Below, piece after piece: positions 27,454-37,253 of a stretch of DNA of 64,000 nt. The stretch is from Streptomyces sp. NBC_01317 (lineage in GTDB: Bacteria > Actinomycetota > Actinomycetes > Streptomycetales > Streptomycetaceae), in the NCBI RefSeq assembly GCF_035961655.1, contig NZ_CP108393.1, positions 6,898,501-6,962,500 on the forward strand, given 5' to 3'. Numbering within the stretch: the stretch's first letter is position 1; every line of letters begins with the position of its first letter. Under the pieces are notes generated by a model. The model was not told where the DNA came from, made no database searches, and worked only from the letters and a program-made list of their open reading frames with translations. The position numbers and the translations under genes were made by a program.

Positions 27454-27846
27454 ATGAGCGAGGCCCACGATCCGGCGGTGGTGGAGCTGGCGACGAGGAT
27501 CTTCGAGCACGCCCGGCGGGGTGAGGGCGACGCCCTCGCCGCGTTCGTGGACGCCGGAGTGTCACCGAACCTCTCCAACGACCGGGGCGACTCCCTCGTC
27601 ATGCTCGCCGCCTATCACGGACACGCCCCCGCCGTGGAGTTCCTGCTCGCGCGTGGCGCGGACCCGGACCGGGCCAACGACCGTGGCCAGACCCCGCTCG
27701 CCGGCGCGGTCTTCAAGGGCGAGGACGCGGTGATCCGCGCCCTGCTGGCCGGCGGCGCCGATCCGGCGGGCGGCACCCCCTCCGCCGTGGATACCGCGCG
27801 GATGTTCGGGAAGGCGGACCTCCTGGAGCTCTTCGGAGCACAGTGA
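27454..27846 (+). CDS. Ankyrin repeat protein
   Basis: A 130-residue cytoplasmic protein with about three ankyrin repeats from residue 30 on (GDSLVMLAAYHGHAPAVEFL, then RGQTPLAGAVFKGEDAVIRA). Such short ankyrin proteins are protein-interaction modules; no partner is evident. The ATG at 27454 begins the conserved part; a longer frame upstream runs over the AT-rich regulatory region and is not supported. Confidence 0.85.
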   Translation: MSEAHDPAVVELATRIFEHARRGEGDALAAFVDAGVSPNLSNDRGDSLVMLAAYHGHAPAVEFLLARGADPDRANDRGQTPLAGAVFKGEDAVIRALLAGGADPAGGTPSAVDTARMFGKADLLELFGAQ

Positions 27847-28097
27847 GGCGGGAGGGTCCCGCCGTGTGAGGCGGGAGCGTCCCCAGGACGGGCGCGGGAA
27901 CGGGCGGGAGGCGAAATGTGGTCGCGGAGGCGAAATGGCTGGGTCATCATGACGTCGAGCCCGTACGGGTCCCCGACGAGAGGCAGAGGAAGATGGTCCA
28001 CACCAAGCGACAGACGACGGTCGGCCGAACTTGTTGCCGCGCGGCCTAGGTATCCATACCCCCCGGTTGCGTCGACAGCTTGAGTGAGGCTTTCCCC

Positions 28098-29516
28098 ATG
28101 TTCGATCCAGTCATAGCGCCGAGCGGCACGCTGCTCGGCCTGTTGCAGAGGGGCCGCGGCGACGGCACGCTGCACGCGCTCGCCGCGCCCCGCGCGGAAG
28201 CGCTCGCCGCCCTCAACCACTGCGTGCTGACCGACCCGCGCCACGACTGGCAGGTCGAGAACCGCTCGCTGTACTACGCACGCCTCTACCTGGATCTCCA
28301 CGGCGGTCTTGACGCCATCGACCACCATCTCTTCCGGGCAGAGGACCACTTCGACACCGAGGAGTCCAGAACCGGGCTCTCCCTCGCCGTACTGGGGCAC
28401 CTCGCCTCGTACGGCAGGCGCGACGCCCTGGACCTCCTCAGGCGCTACGCCGCGACCGGCTCCAACTGGGCCTGGGCCCTGGACGAGCTGGCGCTGCGCG
28501 ACGACGACACGGGCCTGCGCTCCCTCGCGCTGCCCGTGCTCGCCCGCTTCCCGGCGACCCCGGAGGGCGAGGCCGAACTGGCCTCGGCCGTGCGGGACGC
28601 CTTCGAACCCCGCCCCTGGCGGCTCTGGGCCGATGATCCCCGCGCGGCGGTCGGCGGCCGGATCAAGGCCGCGGGAGAACAGGGCTCGTTCGACCGCTGG
28701 CAGCGCCAGATGCGGCCGAGCGGTCCCCGGCCGGGCTGGAGCGTCCAGGCCGTCTTCGACTGGGCGCAACAGGCGCTCGACCGGGGCACGCCCCTCCATG
28801 TGCCCGCCGCGCGCTGCCTCACGGCGGTCGCGGGGCCCGACGACCGGCAGGCGATCGTCGAGGCCGCGCGCAACGGACCCGACGCGGCCCGGTGCGCCTC
28901 GCTCCACTACCTCGCCGAGATCCGCGACCCGGTGGTCCTCGACCTGATCGAGGCCGCCGCGTCGAGTACGGACCGCACGGTCGCGGAGGCCTCCGTCGCC
29001 GCGTTCGAGCGGATGTGCGGCGAGGACGCCGTCGACCGGGCCCGGGGCTGGGTCCACCGGCCCGACGCCCTCGGCGCCTCCGCCGCGGGGGTGCTCGCCG
29101 GCCGGGGCGGCACGCAGGACACCCAGCTCGTCCTCGGCGCGCTGCGCGAGACCGTACGGTCGGAGGGGCCCGACGCGCCCCTGCTGTGGACCCTCGTCGA
29201 CGGGGCGGGACGCCTCGGGATCGTCTGCGCCGCTCCCGTCCTGCGGCACGTCTACCGCGAGACCGCCTCCTCCCAGCTGCGCGGACGCGCGGCGAGGGCG
29301 CTGGCCGCCACCGACCCCTCGTACGCCACCGGATTCGCCGTCGAATGCCTGTGGGACTGCGAGGAGACCACCAGGGAGGTCGCCGCGCTGCACGCGGAGA
29401 CCGCCGACGTACGGGTGGCGGAGCGGCTGCGGAGGCTGGCCGCGGATCCGGCCGAGGAGGCCGAGGTGCAGACCGCCGTACGGAGCAGGATCGGCCCCGA
29501 CGCCGCCGCTCTGTGA
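28098..29516 (+). CDS. HEAT-repeat-like conserved protein
   Basis: A 472-residue soluble protein built mostly of alpha helices in short repeats (for example LHYLAEIRDPVVLDLIEAAA and VLRHVYRETASSQLRGRAAR), resembling HEAT/armadillo proteins. No catalytic motif is visible. The ATG at 28098 has GTGAGG 8 nt ahead and is preferred to a TTG 18 nt upstream. Upstream, 27847-28097 contains the small palindrome GGTATCCATACC but no gene. Function unknown; proteins of this kind occur widely in streptomycetes. Confidence 0.7.
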   Translation: MFDPVIAPSGTLLGLLQRGRGDGTLHALAAPRAEALAALNHCVLTDPRHDWQVENRSLYYARLYLDLHGGLDAIDHHLFRAEDHFDTEESRTGLSLAVLGHLASYGRRDALDLLRRYAATGSNWAWALDELALRDDDTGLRSLALPVLARFPATPEGEAELASAVRDAFEPRPWRLWADDPRAAVGGRIKAAGEQGSFDRWQRQMRPSGPRPGWSVQAVFDWAQQALDRGTPLHVPAARCLTAVAGPDDRQAIVEAARNGPDAARCASLHYLAEIRDPVVLDLIEAAASSTDRTVAEASVAAFERMCGEDAVDRARGWVHRPDALGASAAGVLAGRGGTQDTQLVLGALRETVRSEGPDAPLLWTLVDGAGRLGIVCAAPVLRHVYRETASSQLRGRAARALAATDPSYATGFAVECLWDCEETTREVAALHAETADVRVAERLRRLAADPAEEAEVQTAVRSRIGPDAAAL

Positions 29517-29754
29517 CCACCGGACGCTCATGACCTCGCGATGACCTCAGGGGCGTGGGCGTCCGGCGGAGCGCCGGGGCGGTGCCCCCGGTCGGGGCGC
29601 GCGTGACTCTGTGTGCGTTCCATGTGCGTTTCCGTACGACGTCCGAGGCCGCGGCGCCCTCCGGGACACCCCGGAGTCCAATGCTCATGGGGCGTTCGTC
29701 GGGCGGAAAGATCCACGTTGGCAGGGACACGTCCGGCAGGACGACAACACGAGC

Positions 29755-30873
29755 ATGCGTGTCGTCATTGTCACCGAGTCCTTCCCGCCCGACGTCAACG
29801 GCGTGGCCCACTGCGCCCTCCAGACCGCCCGGCACCTCGCCGCGCGCGGTCATGACCCGCTCGTCATCGCCCCGGCCGTCGCCGGCGACGACGAGATCGA
29901 CTCACCGTGCCCCGTGGTACGCGTGCCCTCACTCCCGCTCCCCGGCTACCCGCAGGTCCGGGTGGCACTCCCCAGCCGGCGGGTGGCCGCGACGATCGCC
30001 GCGCACCGCGCCGACCTGGTCCACCTCGCGGGCCCCTTCGTCCTCGGCGTGCGCGGCATGTCGGCCGCCACCCGGCTCGGGGTCCCCGCCGTCGCCGTCT
30101 ACCAGACCGACCTCGCCGGGTACGCCAGGACGTACGTCGGCGCCGGCGAGGCGGCCGCCTGGCGGCGCATCCGCGCCGTCCACACCGCCGCCGACCGCAC
30201 CCTCGCGCCCTCCAGCGCCGCCGTCAGCGATCTTGCCGCCCACGGCATCCCCCGGGTCAGCCTCTGGCCGCGCGGAGTGGACACCGTACGGTTCCGGCCG
30301 GAGCTGCGCGACGAGGCGCTGCGGCGGCGGTTCGCGCCGAACGGTGAGCTGATCGTCGGTTACGTCGGCCGGCTGGCGCCCGAGAAGCACGTGGAACTCC
30401 TCGCGGGCGTCTGCGCGCTCCCGGGAGTCCGGGTGGTGATCGTCGGGGACGGACCCAGCGAGGCGTCCCTGCGGGGCGCGCTGCCCGGCGCGCTCTTCCT
30501 GGGCCGTACCACCGGCGACGAACTGGCCAGGACCTTCGCGTCCTTCGACGTCTTCGCGCACACCGGTCCCTACGAAACCTTCTGCCAGACCGTGCAGGAG
30601 GCCATGGCCAGCGGGGTGCCGGTGATCGCGCCCGCGGCGGGCGGACCGCTCGACCTCGTCGACCACGGCCGTACGGGAACGCTCGTGACGCCCCTCGACG
30701 CCGACGCCATGACCCGGGCCGTGGAAGACCTCGCCCACGCGCCCGTCCTGCGCGCCTCCTACGGACACGTGGCCCGGGCCACCGTCGAGGGGCGCACCTG
30801 GGCGGTGGTCGGGGACCAGTTGATCGACCACTACGCGGACGTGCTGGGCGCCCGCACGGCGGTGGTCGCGTGA
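29755..30873 (+). CDS. Glycosyltransferase family 4 (mannosyltransferase-like)
   Basis: A 372-residue GT-B fold enzyme. The N-terminal half begins MRVVIVTESFPPDVNGVA, typical of GT4 lipid mannosyltransferases; the C-terminal donor site shows VGYVGRLAPEKHVELL and the EX7E motif within ETFCQTVQEAMASGVPVIAP. It probably transfers mannose or a related sugar from a nucleotide donor to a lipid or glycan at the membrane; acceptor unknown. Its stop overlaps the next glycosyltransferase start. The 29517-29754 gap contains GC-rich hairpins (for example CCGGGG/CCCCGG at 29574-29591) that may terminate the previous gene. Confidence 0.88.
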   Translation: MRVVIVTESFPPDVNGVAHCALQTARHLAARGHDPLVIAPAVAGDDEIDSPCPVVRVPSLPLPGYPQVRVALPSRRVAATIAAHRADLVHLAGPFVLGVRGMSAATRLGVPAVAVYQTDLAGYARTYVGAGEAAAWRRIRAVHTAADRTLAPSSAAVSDLAAHGIPRVSLWPRGVDTVRFRPELRDEALRRRFAPNGELIVGYVGRLAPEKHVELLAGVCALPGVRVVIVGDGPSEASLRGALPGALFLGRTTGDELARTFASFDVFAHTGPYETFCQTVQEAMASGVPVIAPAAGGPLDLVDHGRTGTLVTPLDADAMTRAVEDLAHAPVLRASYGHVARATVEGRTWAVVGDQLIDHYADVLGARTAVVA

Positions 30874-32114
30874 ACGCGGCGGGTTCGTCCTTCCCCTCCG
30901 CCTCTGCCTCTGTAGGAGGCGGCCTGCGGATCGTACGGCTGGCCAACTTCGTCACCCCGGCCTCCGGCGGCCTGCGCACCGCGCTCCAGGAGCTGGGCAG
31001 CGGCTACCTGGCGGCCGGGCACGAACCGGTGCTGATCGTGCCGGGCGAGCGGGAGACCGACGAGCACACCGCGCAGGGACGGGTGATCACCCTGCCGGGC
31101 CCGGTGCTGCCCGGCACCGGCGGCTACCGCGTCCTGACCGCGCGGCGGCGGCTGCGGGAGGTGCTCGAACAGATCCGTCCCGACCGGCTGGAGGTGTCCG
31201 ACAGGACCACCCTGCGCTGGACCGGCGAGTGGGCGCGCCGCCACCGCGTGCCGTCCGTGATGGTCTCCCACGAGACCGCCGACGGGGTGCTGCGGACCTG
31301 GGGCGTGCCCGGGGCGGCGGCCGGGCGGACGGCCGACCGGATCAACCTGCGCAGCGCGTGGGCGTACTCCCGGATCGTCTGCACCACGGAGTGGTCGGAG
31401 CGCGAGTTCCTGCGCATCGGCGCGCGGAACGTGGTGCGGGCGCCGCTGGGGGTGGACCTGGCGCGGTGCCGGCCGGAGCGGCGCGACCCGGCGCTGCGGG
31501 AGCGGTACGCGCGCGGGGCGGACGTTCTGCTGCTCCTCGGCTCCCGGCTGTCGGTGGAGAAGCGGCCCGGCACGGCGCTGGACGCGCTGGCGGAGCTGCG
31601 GGCGCGGGGCGTGCGGGTGGTGCTGGTCGTGGCGGGCGAGGGCCCGCTGCGGGCCGGACTGGTCCGCAGGGCGCAGGCGCAGCGGCTGCCCGCCCTCTTC
31701 CTGGGCCACGTACGGGACCGGGCCGCCATGGCGGATCTCCAGGCGGCGGCGGACATCTGCCTGGCGCCGGGGCCCGCCGAGACGTTCGGGCTCTCGGCCC
31801 TGGAGGCGCTGGCCTGCGGCACACCGGTGGTCGCCAGCGCGTCGTCGGCGCTGCCCGAGGTCATCGGCGACGCGGGCAGGTCGGCGGCGGACACGGGCGC
31901 GGCCTTCGCCGACGCCGTACAGGCACTGCTGACCCGCCCGGAGCCGGAGCGCCGCACGGCGGCGAGGACAAGGGCGGAACTGTTCGGCTGGGACCGCTCG
32001 GTGGCCGCATTCCTGGCGGCCCACGACGCCGAGCCACTGCGCCCGGCCGAACGGCTGCCCGATCCGGTGTCCATCGCGCCCCCACTCCACCACCCGGACG
32101 GGGCGCCACGGTGA
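30870..32114 (+). CDS. Glycosyltransferase family 4
   Basis: A 414-residue GT-B enzyme coupled to the preceding one (GTGA overlap). Features are SGGLRTALQELGSGYLAAGH at the acceptor side, GSRLSVEKRPGTALDALAEL, and the donor-site EX7E in ETFGLSALEALACGTPVVAS. The pair probably acts in sequence on one glycan or glycolipid. The C-terminal 30 residues are Pro-rich. The downstream SGNH hydrolase gene overlaps its stop. Confidence 0.88.
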   Translation: MNAAGSSFPSASASVGGGLRIVRLANFVTPASGGLRTALQELGSGYLAAGHEPVLIVPGERETDEHTAQGRVITLPGPVLPGTGGYRVLTARRRLREVLEQIRPDRLEVSDRTTLRWTGEWARRHRVPSVMVSHETADGVLRTWGVPGAAAGRTADRINLRSAWAYSRIVCTTEWSEREFLRIGARNVVRAPLGVDLARCRPERRDPALRERYARGADVLLLLGSRLSVEKRPGTALDALAELRARGVRVVLVVAGEGPLRAGLVRRAQAQRLPALFLGHVRDRAAMADLQAAADICLAPGPAETFGLSALEALACGTPVVASASSALPEVIGDAGRSAADTGAAFADAVQALLTRPEPERRTAARTRAELFGWDRSVAAFLAAHDAEPLRPAERLPDPVSIAPPLHHPDGAPR

Positions 32115-33634
32115 GCGGGCCGGGGAGACCCGCGACGCGGGAGGCACCGGGCGAGCCGACGTGCACGCGGCCGGCGGTACGCGACGACACGGCGCCCGCC
32201 GGTGCGCCCGCCGCCCCCACGAAGCCGCCACTGCGGCCCGCCAGGGCGGGCATCTCCCCCACGCCGAGGGGCCCGGGAGCCACCCGCACGGGCACACGGA
32301 CGGTCCCTGGGGCCGCTGCGGACCAGCTTCCGGCCGCCGGCCCGACGGCGGTGCCCGCCACGGAGCCGTCTCCGGCCGGCGGACCGGCCATGGTGCCGAC
32401 GTCGGAGTCCGTCGCGCCTCCGCGTGCGCGGGGTCTGGTGGCCGCTGCTCTCGCGGGCCCGCGACCGGTTTTCGGGGCCGTAACCGACCCGTCGCCAGTC
32501 CGTCGGACCGCGCCGCGAGCCGTCGCCGAGCCGTCTCGGCCCGGTCGGACACCGGTGGGGCCGGTGGCCGCCCCGTCGCCGGTCAGCCGGACCGCGCCGG
32601 GGGCCGGTGCCGAGGCGTCTCGCGTCAGCCGGACGGCAGTGGGGGGCGTTGCCGAGGCGGCCTCGGTCGGTTGGGCCGTACCAGGGGCCGTTGCCCAGCC
32701 GCTCACCGGCAGCCGGGCCGCGTCCCGCGAACCGGCCGGGGTCGGGGTGCCGGAGCCCGAGGTGGTCGCTTCGCCGCGCGGGATTCGGTTCGCCGCGCTC
32801 GGGGATTCTCTGACCGCCGGGGTCGGTGACCCCGTGGACGGGGGCTGGCGGGGGTGGGCCGCGCTGCTCGGTGGCGGGTTGGGCGGTGACGCCGAGTTTC
32901 GTAACTTCGCCGTCAGTGGCGCGCTCACCCGCGACGTCGAGGAGGACCAGCTGCCCGCCGTCCTCGACTTCGCCCCCGACCTCGCCTCCGTCGTCGTCGG
33001 CGTCAACGACACCCTGCGCTGCGCCTTCGACATCCAGGACCTCGCCCGCCGCCTCGACCGCGTCTGCCGCGACCTCGCCGCACGCGGCACCCTCCTGCTG
33101 ACCGCCTGCCTCCCCGACCCCGGCACCATGCTCGGCCTGCCCGCGCCGCTCGCCCGCCCGCTCGCCCGGCGCCAGCGTGCCGTCAACGCCGTCGTGCACG
33201 CCCTGTCCGAGCGCCACGGCGCGGTCCACCTCCACATGGCGGACGCCGCCTGGGTCGCCGACCGGACCCTCTGGAGCGCCGACCGGCTGCACCCGGGCGA
33301 GCGCGGTCACCGGATGACCGCCGCCCGCTTCCACGACCTGCTCGCCGCCCGCGGCCTCGCCCCGGGCCCGGCCCCCTCTCTGGAGGCGGACCGGCCGCCC
33401 CCGACCCGTACGGCCGCACTGGCCTGGCTCGCCACCGCGGGCACCGGCTGGGTCGTACGGCGGTGCCAGGACCTCCTGCCCGAACTGCTGCGCCTCGCCG
33501 GTGACGAGGTACAACACTGGGCCAGAGGCACCACCGCCCGCCTCGACCTCCACGCCGAACACGCGCTCTCCGGCGCGCTCGCCGCGCTCGGTGCCCGGTC
33601 AGCCGGGCCATCTCTTGCGAGAATGGGGGAATGA
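32111..33634 (+). CDS. SGNH/GDSL hydrolase with long repetitive N-terminus
   Basis: A 507-residue protein if read from the GTG overlapping the upstream stop. The catalytic SGNH domain covers about residues 226-440: block I FAALGDSLTAGVGD, block III VVVGVNDTL and block V SADRLHPGERGH with the catalytic Asp-His. About 215 preceding residues are Ala/Pro/Arg/Ser-rich with approximate repeats of the type RTAPGAVAEPSPVS and no signal peptide. An in-frame GTG at 32747, just before the domain, is an alternative start and would give a normal-sized enzyme. Probably an esterase or deacylase acting on the product of the glycosyltransferases (inference). Confidence 0.75.
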   Translation: MSGPGRPATREAPGEPTCTRPAVRDDTAPAGAPAAPTKPPLRPARAGISPTPRGPGATRTGTRTVPGAAADQLPAAGPTAVPATEPSPAGGPAMVPTSESVAPPRARGLVAAALAGPRPVFGAVTDPSPVRRTAPRAVAEPSRPGRTPVGPVAAPSPVSRTAPGAGAEASRVSRTAVGGVAEAASVGWAVPGAVAQPLTGSRAASREPAGVGVPEPEVVASPRGIRFAALGDSLTAGVGDPVDGGWRGWAALLGGGLGGDAEFRNFAVSGALTRDVEEDQLPAVLDFAPDLASVVVGVNDTLRCAFDIQDLARRLDRVCRDLAARGTLLLTACLPDPGTMLGLPAPLARPLARRQRAVNAVVHALSERHGAVHLHMADAAWVADRTLWSADRLHPGERGHRMTAARFHDLLAARGLAPGPAPSLEADRPPPTRTAALAWLATAGTGWVVRRCQDLLPELLRLAGDEVQHWARGTTARLDLHAEHALSGALAALGARSAGPSLARMGE

Positions 33635-36600
33635 CCGGTACCGGACGCTGGGAATTCTGGATCGACCGGGGCGGCACCTTCACCGACGTGGTGGGCAGGC
33701 GCCCCGACGGCCGGCTCGTCACCCGCAAACTCCTCTCCCACCAGCCGGAACGCCACCAGGACGCGGCCGTCGCCGGCATCCGGCTCCTCCTCGGCCTCGC
33801 CCCCGGTGAACCCGTCCCGGCCGAGCGGGTCCGCATCGTGAAGATGGGCACGACCGTCGCCACCAACGCCCTGCTGGAACGCCGCGGCGAGCCCACCGTC
33901 CTCGTGATCACCGAAGGCTTCCGCGACGCCCTCCGGATCGCGTACCAGAACCGCCCCCGGCTCTTCGACCGCCGGATCGTCCTGCCCGAGGCGGTGTACG
34001 AGCGGGTCGTGGAGGTCCCGGAACGGATCGACGCGCACGGCGCCACCGTCCGGCCGCTCGACCTGGACCCCGTCACCGATGCCCTGCGCGCCGCCCACGA
34101 CGACGGCTTCCGCAGCGCCGCCGTGGTCCTCGTGCACGGCTACCGCCACCCCGCCCACGAGACCGCCGTCGCCGACGCCGCCCGCGCCGTGGGCTTCACC
34201 CAGGTCAGCTGCTCCCACGAGGTCAGCCCCCTGATCAAGCTGGTCCCGCGCGGGGACACCACCGTCGTGGACGCCTACCTCTCCCCGATCCTGCGCCGGT
34301 ACGTCGAGGAGATCGCCGCTGAACTGCGCGGCATCCGGCTCATGTTCATGCAGTCCAACGGCGGACTGCGCGAAGCCGCCCACTTCCGGGGCAAGGACGC
34401 CGTGCTGTCGGGACCGGCCGGCGGTGTCGTCGGCATGGTCCGTACGTCGGAACAGGCCGGCTTCGACCGCGTCATCGGCTTCGACATGGGCGGCACTTCC
34501 ACCGATGTCTCCCACTACGCGGGCGAGTTCGAGCGCGAACTGGGCACCCAGGTCGCCGGCGTCCGGATGCGCGCCCCCATGATGAACATCCACACCGTCG
34601 CCGCGGGCGGCGGATCCGTCCTGCGCTTCGACGGACAGCGCTACCGCGTCGGTCCCGACTCGGCGGGCGCCGTGCCGGGCCCCGCCTGCTACCGGCGCGG
34701 CGGGCCGCTCACCGTCACCGACGCCCACGTGATGCTCGGCCGTATCCAACCGGCGCATTTCCCGGCCGTGTTCGGCCCCGGCGGCGACCTGCCGCTGGAC
34801 GCCGAGGTGGTACGGACCCGCTTCGCGGAACTGGCCAGGGACGTGACCAAGGCCACCGGTGCCCACCGCTCGCCGGAGCAAGTCGCCGCCGGTTACCTGG
34901 AGATCGCCGTCCTCAACATGGCGAACGCCGTCAAGAAGATCTCCGTACAGCGCGGACACGACATCACCCGCTACGCCCTCACCGGTTTCGGCGGCGCGGG
35001 CGGCCAGCACGCGTGCGCGGTCGCCGACGCCCTGGGCATCGACACCGTGATCGTGCCTCCGCTCGCCGGGGTCCTGTCCGCGTACGGCATCGGCCTCGCC
35101 GACGCCACCGCCATGCGCGAGCAGTCCGTCGAGGCCGAGTTGACCGGACCGGCGCTGCGCCGCGTGCGCGAGGTGTGTGACGGCCTGGCCGCCCGGGCCC
35201 GCGCCGATCTGCGCGCCGATTCCGTACCGGACGACGCGATCACCACCCACGCGCGTGTGCTCCTGCGGTACGCCGGTACGGACGCGAGCCTGCCCGTCGC
35301 CCTGGACACCGTCCCGGCGATGGCGGAGGCCTTCGTCGCCGAGCACCGCTCGCGCTACGCCTTCACGATGGACAAGCCGCTGGTCGTGGAGGCGGTCTCG
35401 GTCGAAGCGGTCGGGGCGGCGGGCGGGGAGCGTCCGCGCGGGCCGGCGGGGAGGGCTCCCACCGATGCCGGGGCGGAGCCCGAACCGTATGCCCTGACCG
35501 GCATGTTCGTGGACGGCCAGGTCCGCGGCACCCCGCTCCACCGGCGCGCCGACCTCCGTACGGGCGCCACCGTCACCGGCCCCGCCGTGATCACCGAGCC
35601 TGACGCCACCACGATCGTCGAGCCCGGGTGGCAGGCGGGGGCGGCGGAGTCGGGGCATCTGCTGCTGACCCGTGTACGGCCCCGGCCCACGCGCGTCGCG
35701 GTCGGCACGGACGTCGACCCGGTGCTGCTGGAGGTCTTCAACAACCTCTTCATGGCCATCGCCGAACAGATGGGCGTGCGCCTGGAGAACACCGCCCACT
35801 CGGTCAACATCAAGGAGCGGCTGGACTTCTCCTGCGCGCTCTTCGACGCCGAGGGCAATTTGATCGCCAACGCCCCCCACATCCCGGTCCATTTGGGGTC
35901 GATGGGCGAATCCATCAAGGAGGTGCTGCGGCGCAACGCGGGCGAGCTGCGCCCTGGTGACGTATACGCCATCAACGATCCGTACCACGGCGGCACCCAT
36001 CTGCCGGACGTGACGGTCGTGACCCCCGTCTTCGGCGAGCGGGGCGGGGAGCTCCGGTTCCTGGTGGCCTCCCGGGGCCACCACGCCGAGATCGGCGGCA
36101 TCACCCCCGGCTCCATGCCTGCCTTCAGCACCGACATCCACGAGGAGGGCGTGCTGTTCGACAACTGGCTGCTCGTCAGGGACGGCCGGCTGCGGGAGGA
36201 GGAGACGCGAGACCTGCTCACCGGCGCCCGGCATCCGTCCCGCGACCCGGACACCAACCTCGCCGACCTGCGCGCCCAGATCGCGGCGAATGAGAAGGGC
36301 ATCGCCGAACTCCACGCCATGGTGGGGGAGTTCGGACTCGACGTGGTGCGGGCGTACATGGGACACGTACGGCGCAACGCCGAGGAGTCCGTGCGGCGCA
36401 TCGTCGCCGGCCTCCACGACGGTTCGTACCGCTACGAGACCGACTCCGGCGCCGTGATCGAGGTCGCCCTGCGGGTCGACCGGGCGGCCCGCAGCGCGGT
36501 CGTGGACTTCGCCGGCACGTCGCCGCAGCAGCCCGGCAACTTCAACGCGCCCCGGTCCGTGGTGATGGCGGCCGTGCTGTACGTCTTCCGGACGCTCGTG

Positions 36601-37251
36601 GCCGACGACATCCCGCTCAACAGCGGCTGCCTGGTGCCCCTGGAGGTGCGCGTACCGGACGGGTCGATGCTCGCGCCCGCCTACCCGGCGGCGACCGTCG
36701 CGGGCAACGTGGAGATCTCCCAGGCCGTCACGGGCGCGCTGTACGCGGCGCTCGGGGTCCAGGCGGAGGGCTCGGGCACCATGAACAACCTCACCTTCGG
36801 CAACGACCGGGTGCAGTACTACGAGACCGTGGCCAGCGGCTCGGGCGCGGGCGACGGCTTCGACGGCGCCGACGCCGTACAGACCCACATGACCAACTCC
36901 CGCCTCACCGATCCCGAGGTGCTGGAGTGGCGCTATCCGGTACGGGTGGACAGCTTCGCCGTCCGGGAGGGCAGCGGGGGCGCGGGACGGTGGCGGGGCG
37001 GCGACGGAGTCGTACGGCGCATCCGCTTCCTGGAGCCGATGACGGTGACCCTCCTCACCGGACACCGCAGGACGGCGCCGTACGGGATGGCAGGTGGCGG
37101 TCCCGGCGCGCTCGGCGACAACTCCCTTGAGCGCGCGAACGGTTCGGTCACCCCGCTGAAAGGGGTCGACTCGGTGGAGACAGGACCGGACGACGTCCTG
37201 GTGCTGCGGACACCGGGCGGCGGTGGGTACGGGACGGCGGACAGGGCCTGA
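33631..37251 (+). CDS. 5-oxoprolinase / HyuA-HyuB fusion hydantoinase
   Basis: A 1206-residue fusion of a HyuA-type ATPase half (about residues 1-680) and a HyuB half (about 690-1195), the architecture of eukaryote-like ATP-dependent 5-oxoprolinase. HyuA marks are WIDRGGTFTDVV, MGTTVATNALLER and GFDMGGTSTDVSHY; HyuB marks include DPYHGGTHLPDV, RGHHAEIGGITPGSMP and TVAGNVEISQ. It opens 5-oxoproline to glutamate, although N-methylhydantoin or related lactams cannot be excluded. It starts in the stop of the SGNH gene (ATGA) and ends 2 nt from the end of the convergent pxpC gene. Residues near 595-625 show a Gly/Pro/Ala-rich linker. Confidence 0.88.
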   Translation: MTGTGRWEFWIDRGGTFTDVVGRRPDGRLVTRKLLSHQPERHQDAAVAGIRLLLGLAPGEPVPAERVRIVKMGTTVATNALLERRGEPTVLVITEGFRDALRIAYQNRPRLFDRRIVLPEAVYERVVEVPERIDAHGATVRPLDLDPVTDALRAAHDDGFRSAAVVLVHGYRHPAHETAVADAARAVGFTQVSCSHEVSPLIKLVPRGDTTVVDAYLSPILRRYVEEIAAELRGIRLMFMQSNGGLREAAHFRGKDAVLSGPAGGVVGMVRTSEQAGFDRVIGFDMGGTSTDVSHYAGEFERELGTQVAGVRMRAPMMNIHTVAAGGGSVLRFDGQRYRVGPDSAGAVPGPACYRRGGPLTVTDAHVMLGRIQPAHFPAVFGPGGDLPLDAEVVRTRFAELARDVTKATGAHRSPEQVAAGYLEIAVLNMANAVKKISVQRGHDITRYALTGFGGAGGQHACAVADALGIDTVIVPPLAGVLSAYGIGLADATAMREQSVEAELTGPALRRVREVCDGLAARARADLRADSVPDDAITTHARVLLRYAGTDASLPVALDTVPAMAEAFVAEHRSRYAFTMDKPLVVEAVSVEAVGAAGGERPRGPAGRAPTDAGAEPEPYALTGMFVDGQVRGTPLHRRADLRTGATVTGPAVITEPDATTIVEPGWQAGAAESGHLLLTRVRPRPTRVAVGTDVDPVLLEVFNNLFMAIAEQMGVRLENTAHSVNIKERLDFSCALFDAEGNLIANAPHIPVHLGSMGESIKEVLRRNAGELRPGDVYAINDPYHGGTHLPDVTVVTPVFGERGGELRFLVASRGHHAEIGGITPGSMPAFSTDIHEEGVLFDNWLLVRDGRLREEETRDLLTGARHPSRDPDTNLADLRAQIAANEKGIAELHAMVGEFGLDVVRAYMGHVRRNAEESVRRIVAGLHDGSYRYETDSGAVIEVALRVDRAARSAVVDFAGTSPQQPGNFNAPRSVVMAAVLYVFRTLVADDIPLNSGCLVPLEVRVPDGSMLAPAYPAATVAGNVEISQAVTGALYAALGVQAEGSGTMNNLTFGNDRVQYYETVASGSGAGDGFDGADAVQTHMTNSRLTDPEVLEWRYPVRVDSFAVREGSGGAGRWRGGDGVVRRIRFLEPMTVTLLTGHRRTAPYGMAGGGPGALGDNSLERANGSVTPLKGVDSVETGPDDVLVLRTPGGGGYGTADRA

Positions 37252-37253
37252 GA

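Noticed and set aside
33307..37065. 1252-codon minus-strand open frame opposite the oxoprolinase gene
   Set aside because: Composition is the mirror of the plus-strand codons, with no recognisable domain; the plus strand encodes an intact HyuA-HyuB protein.
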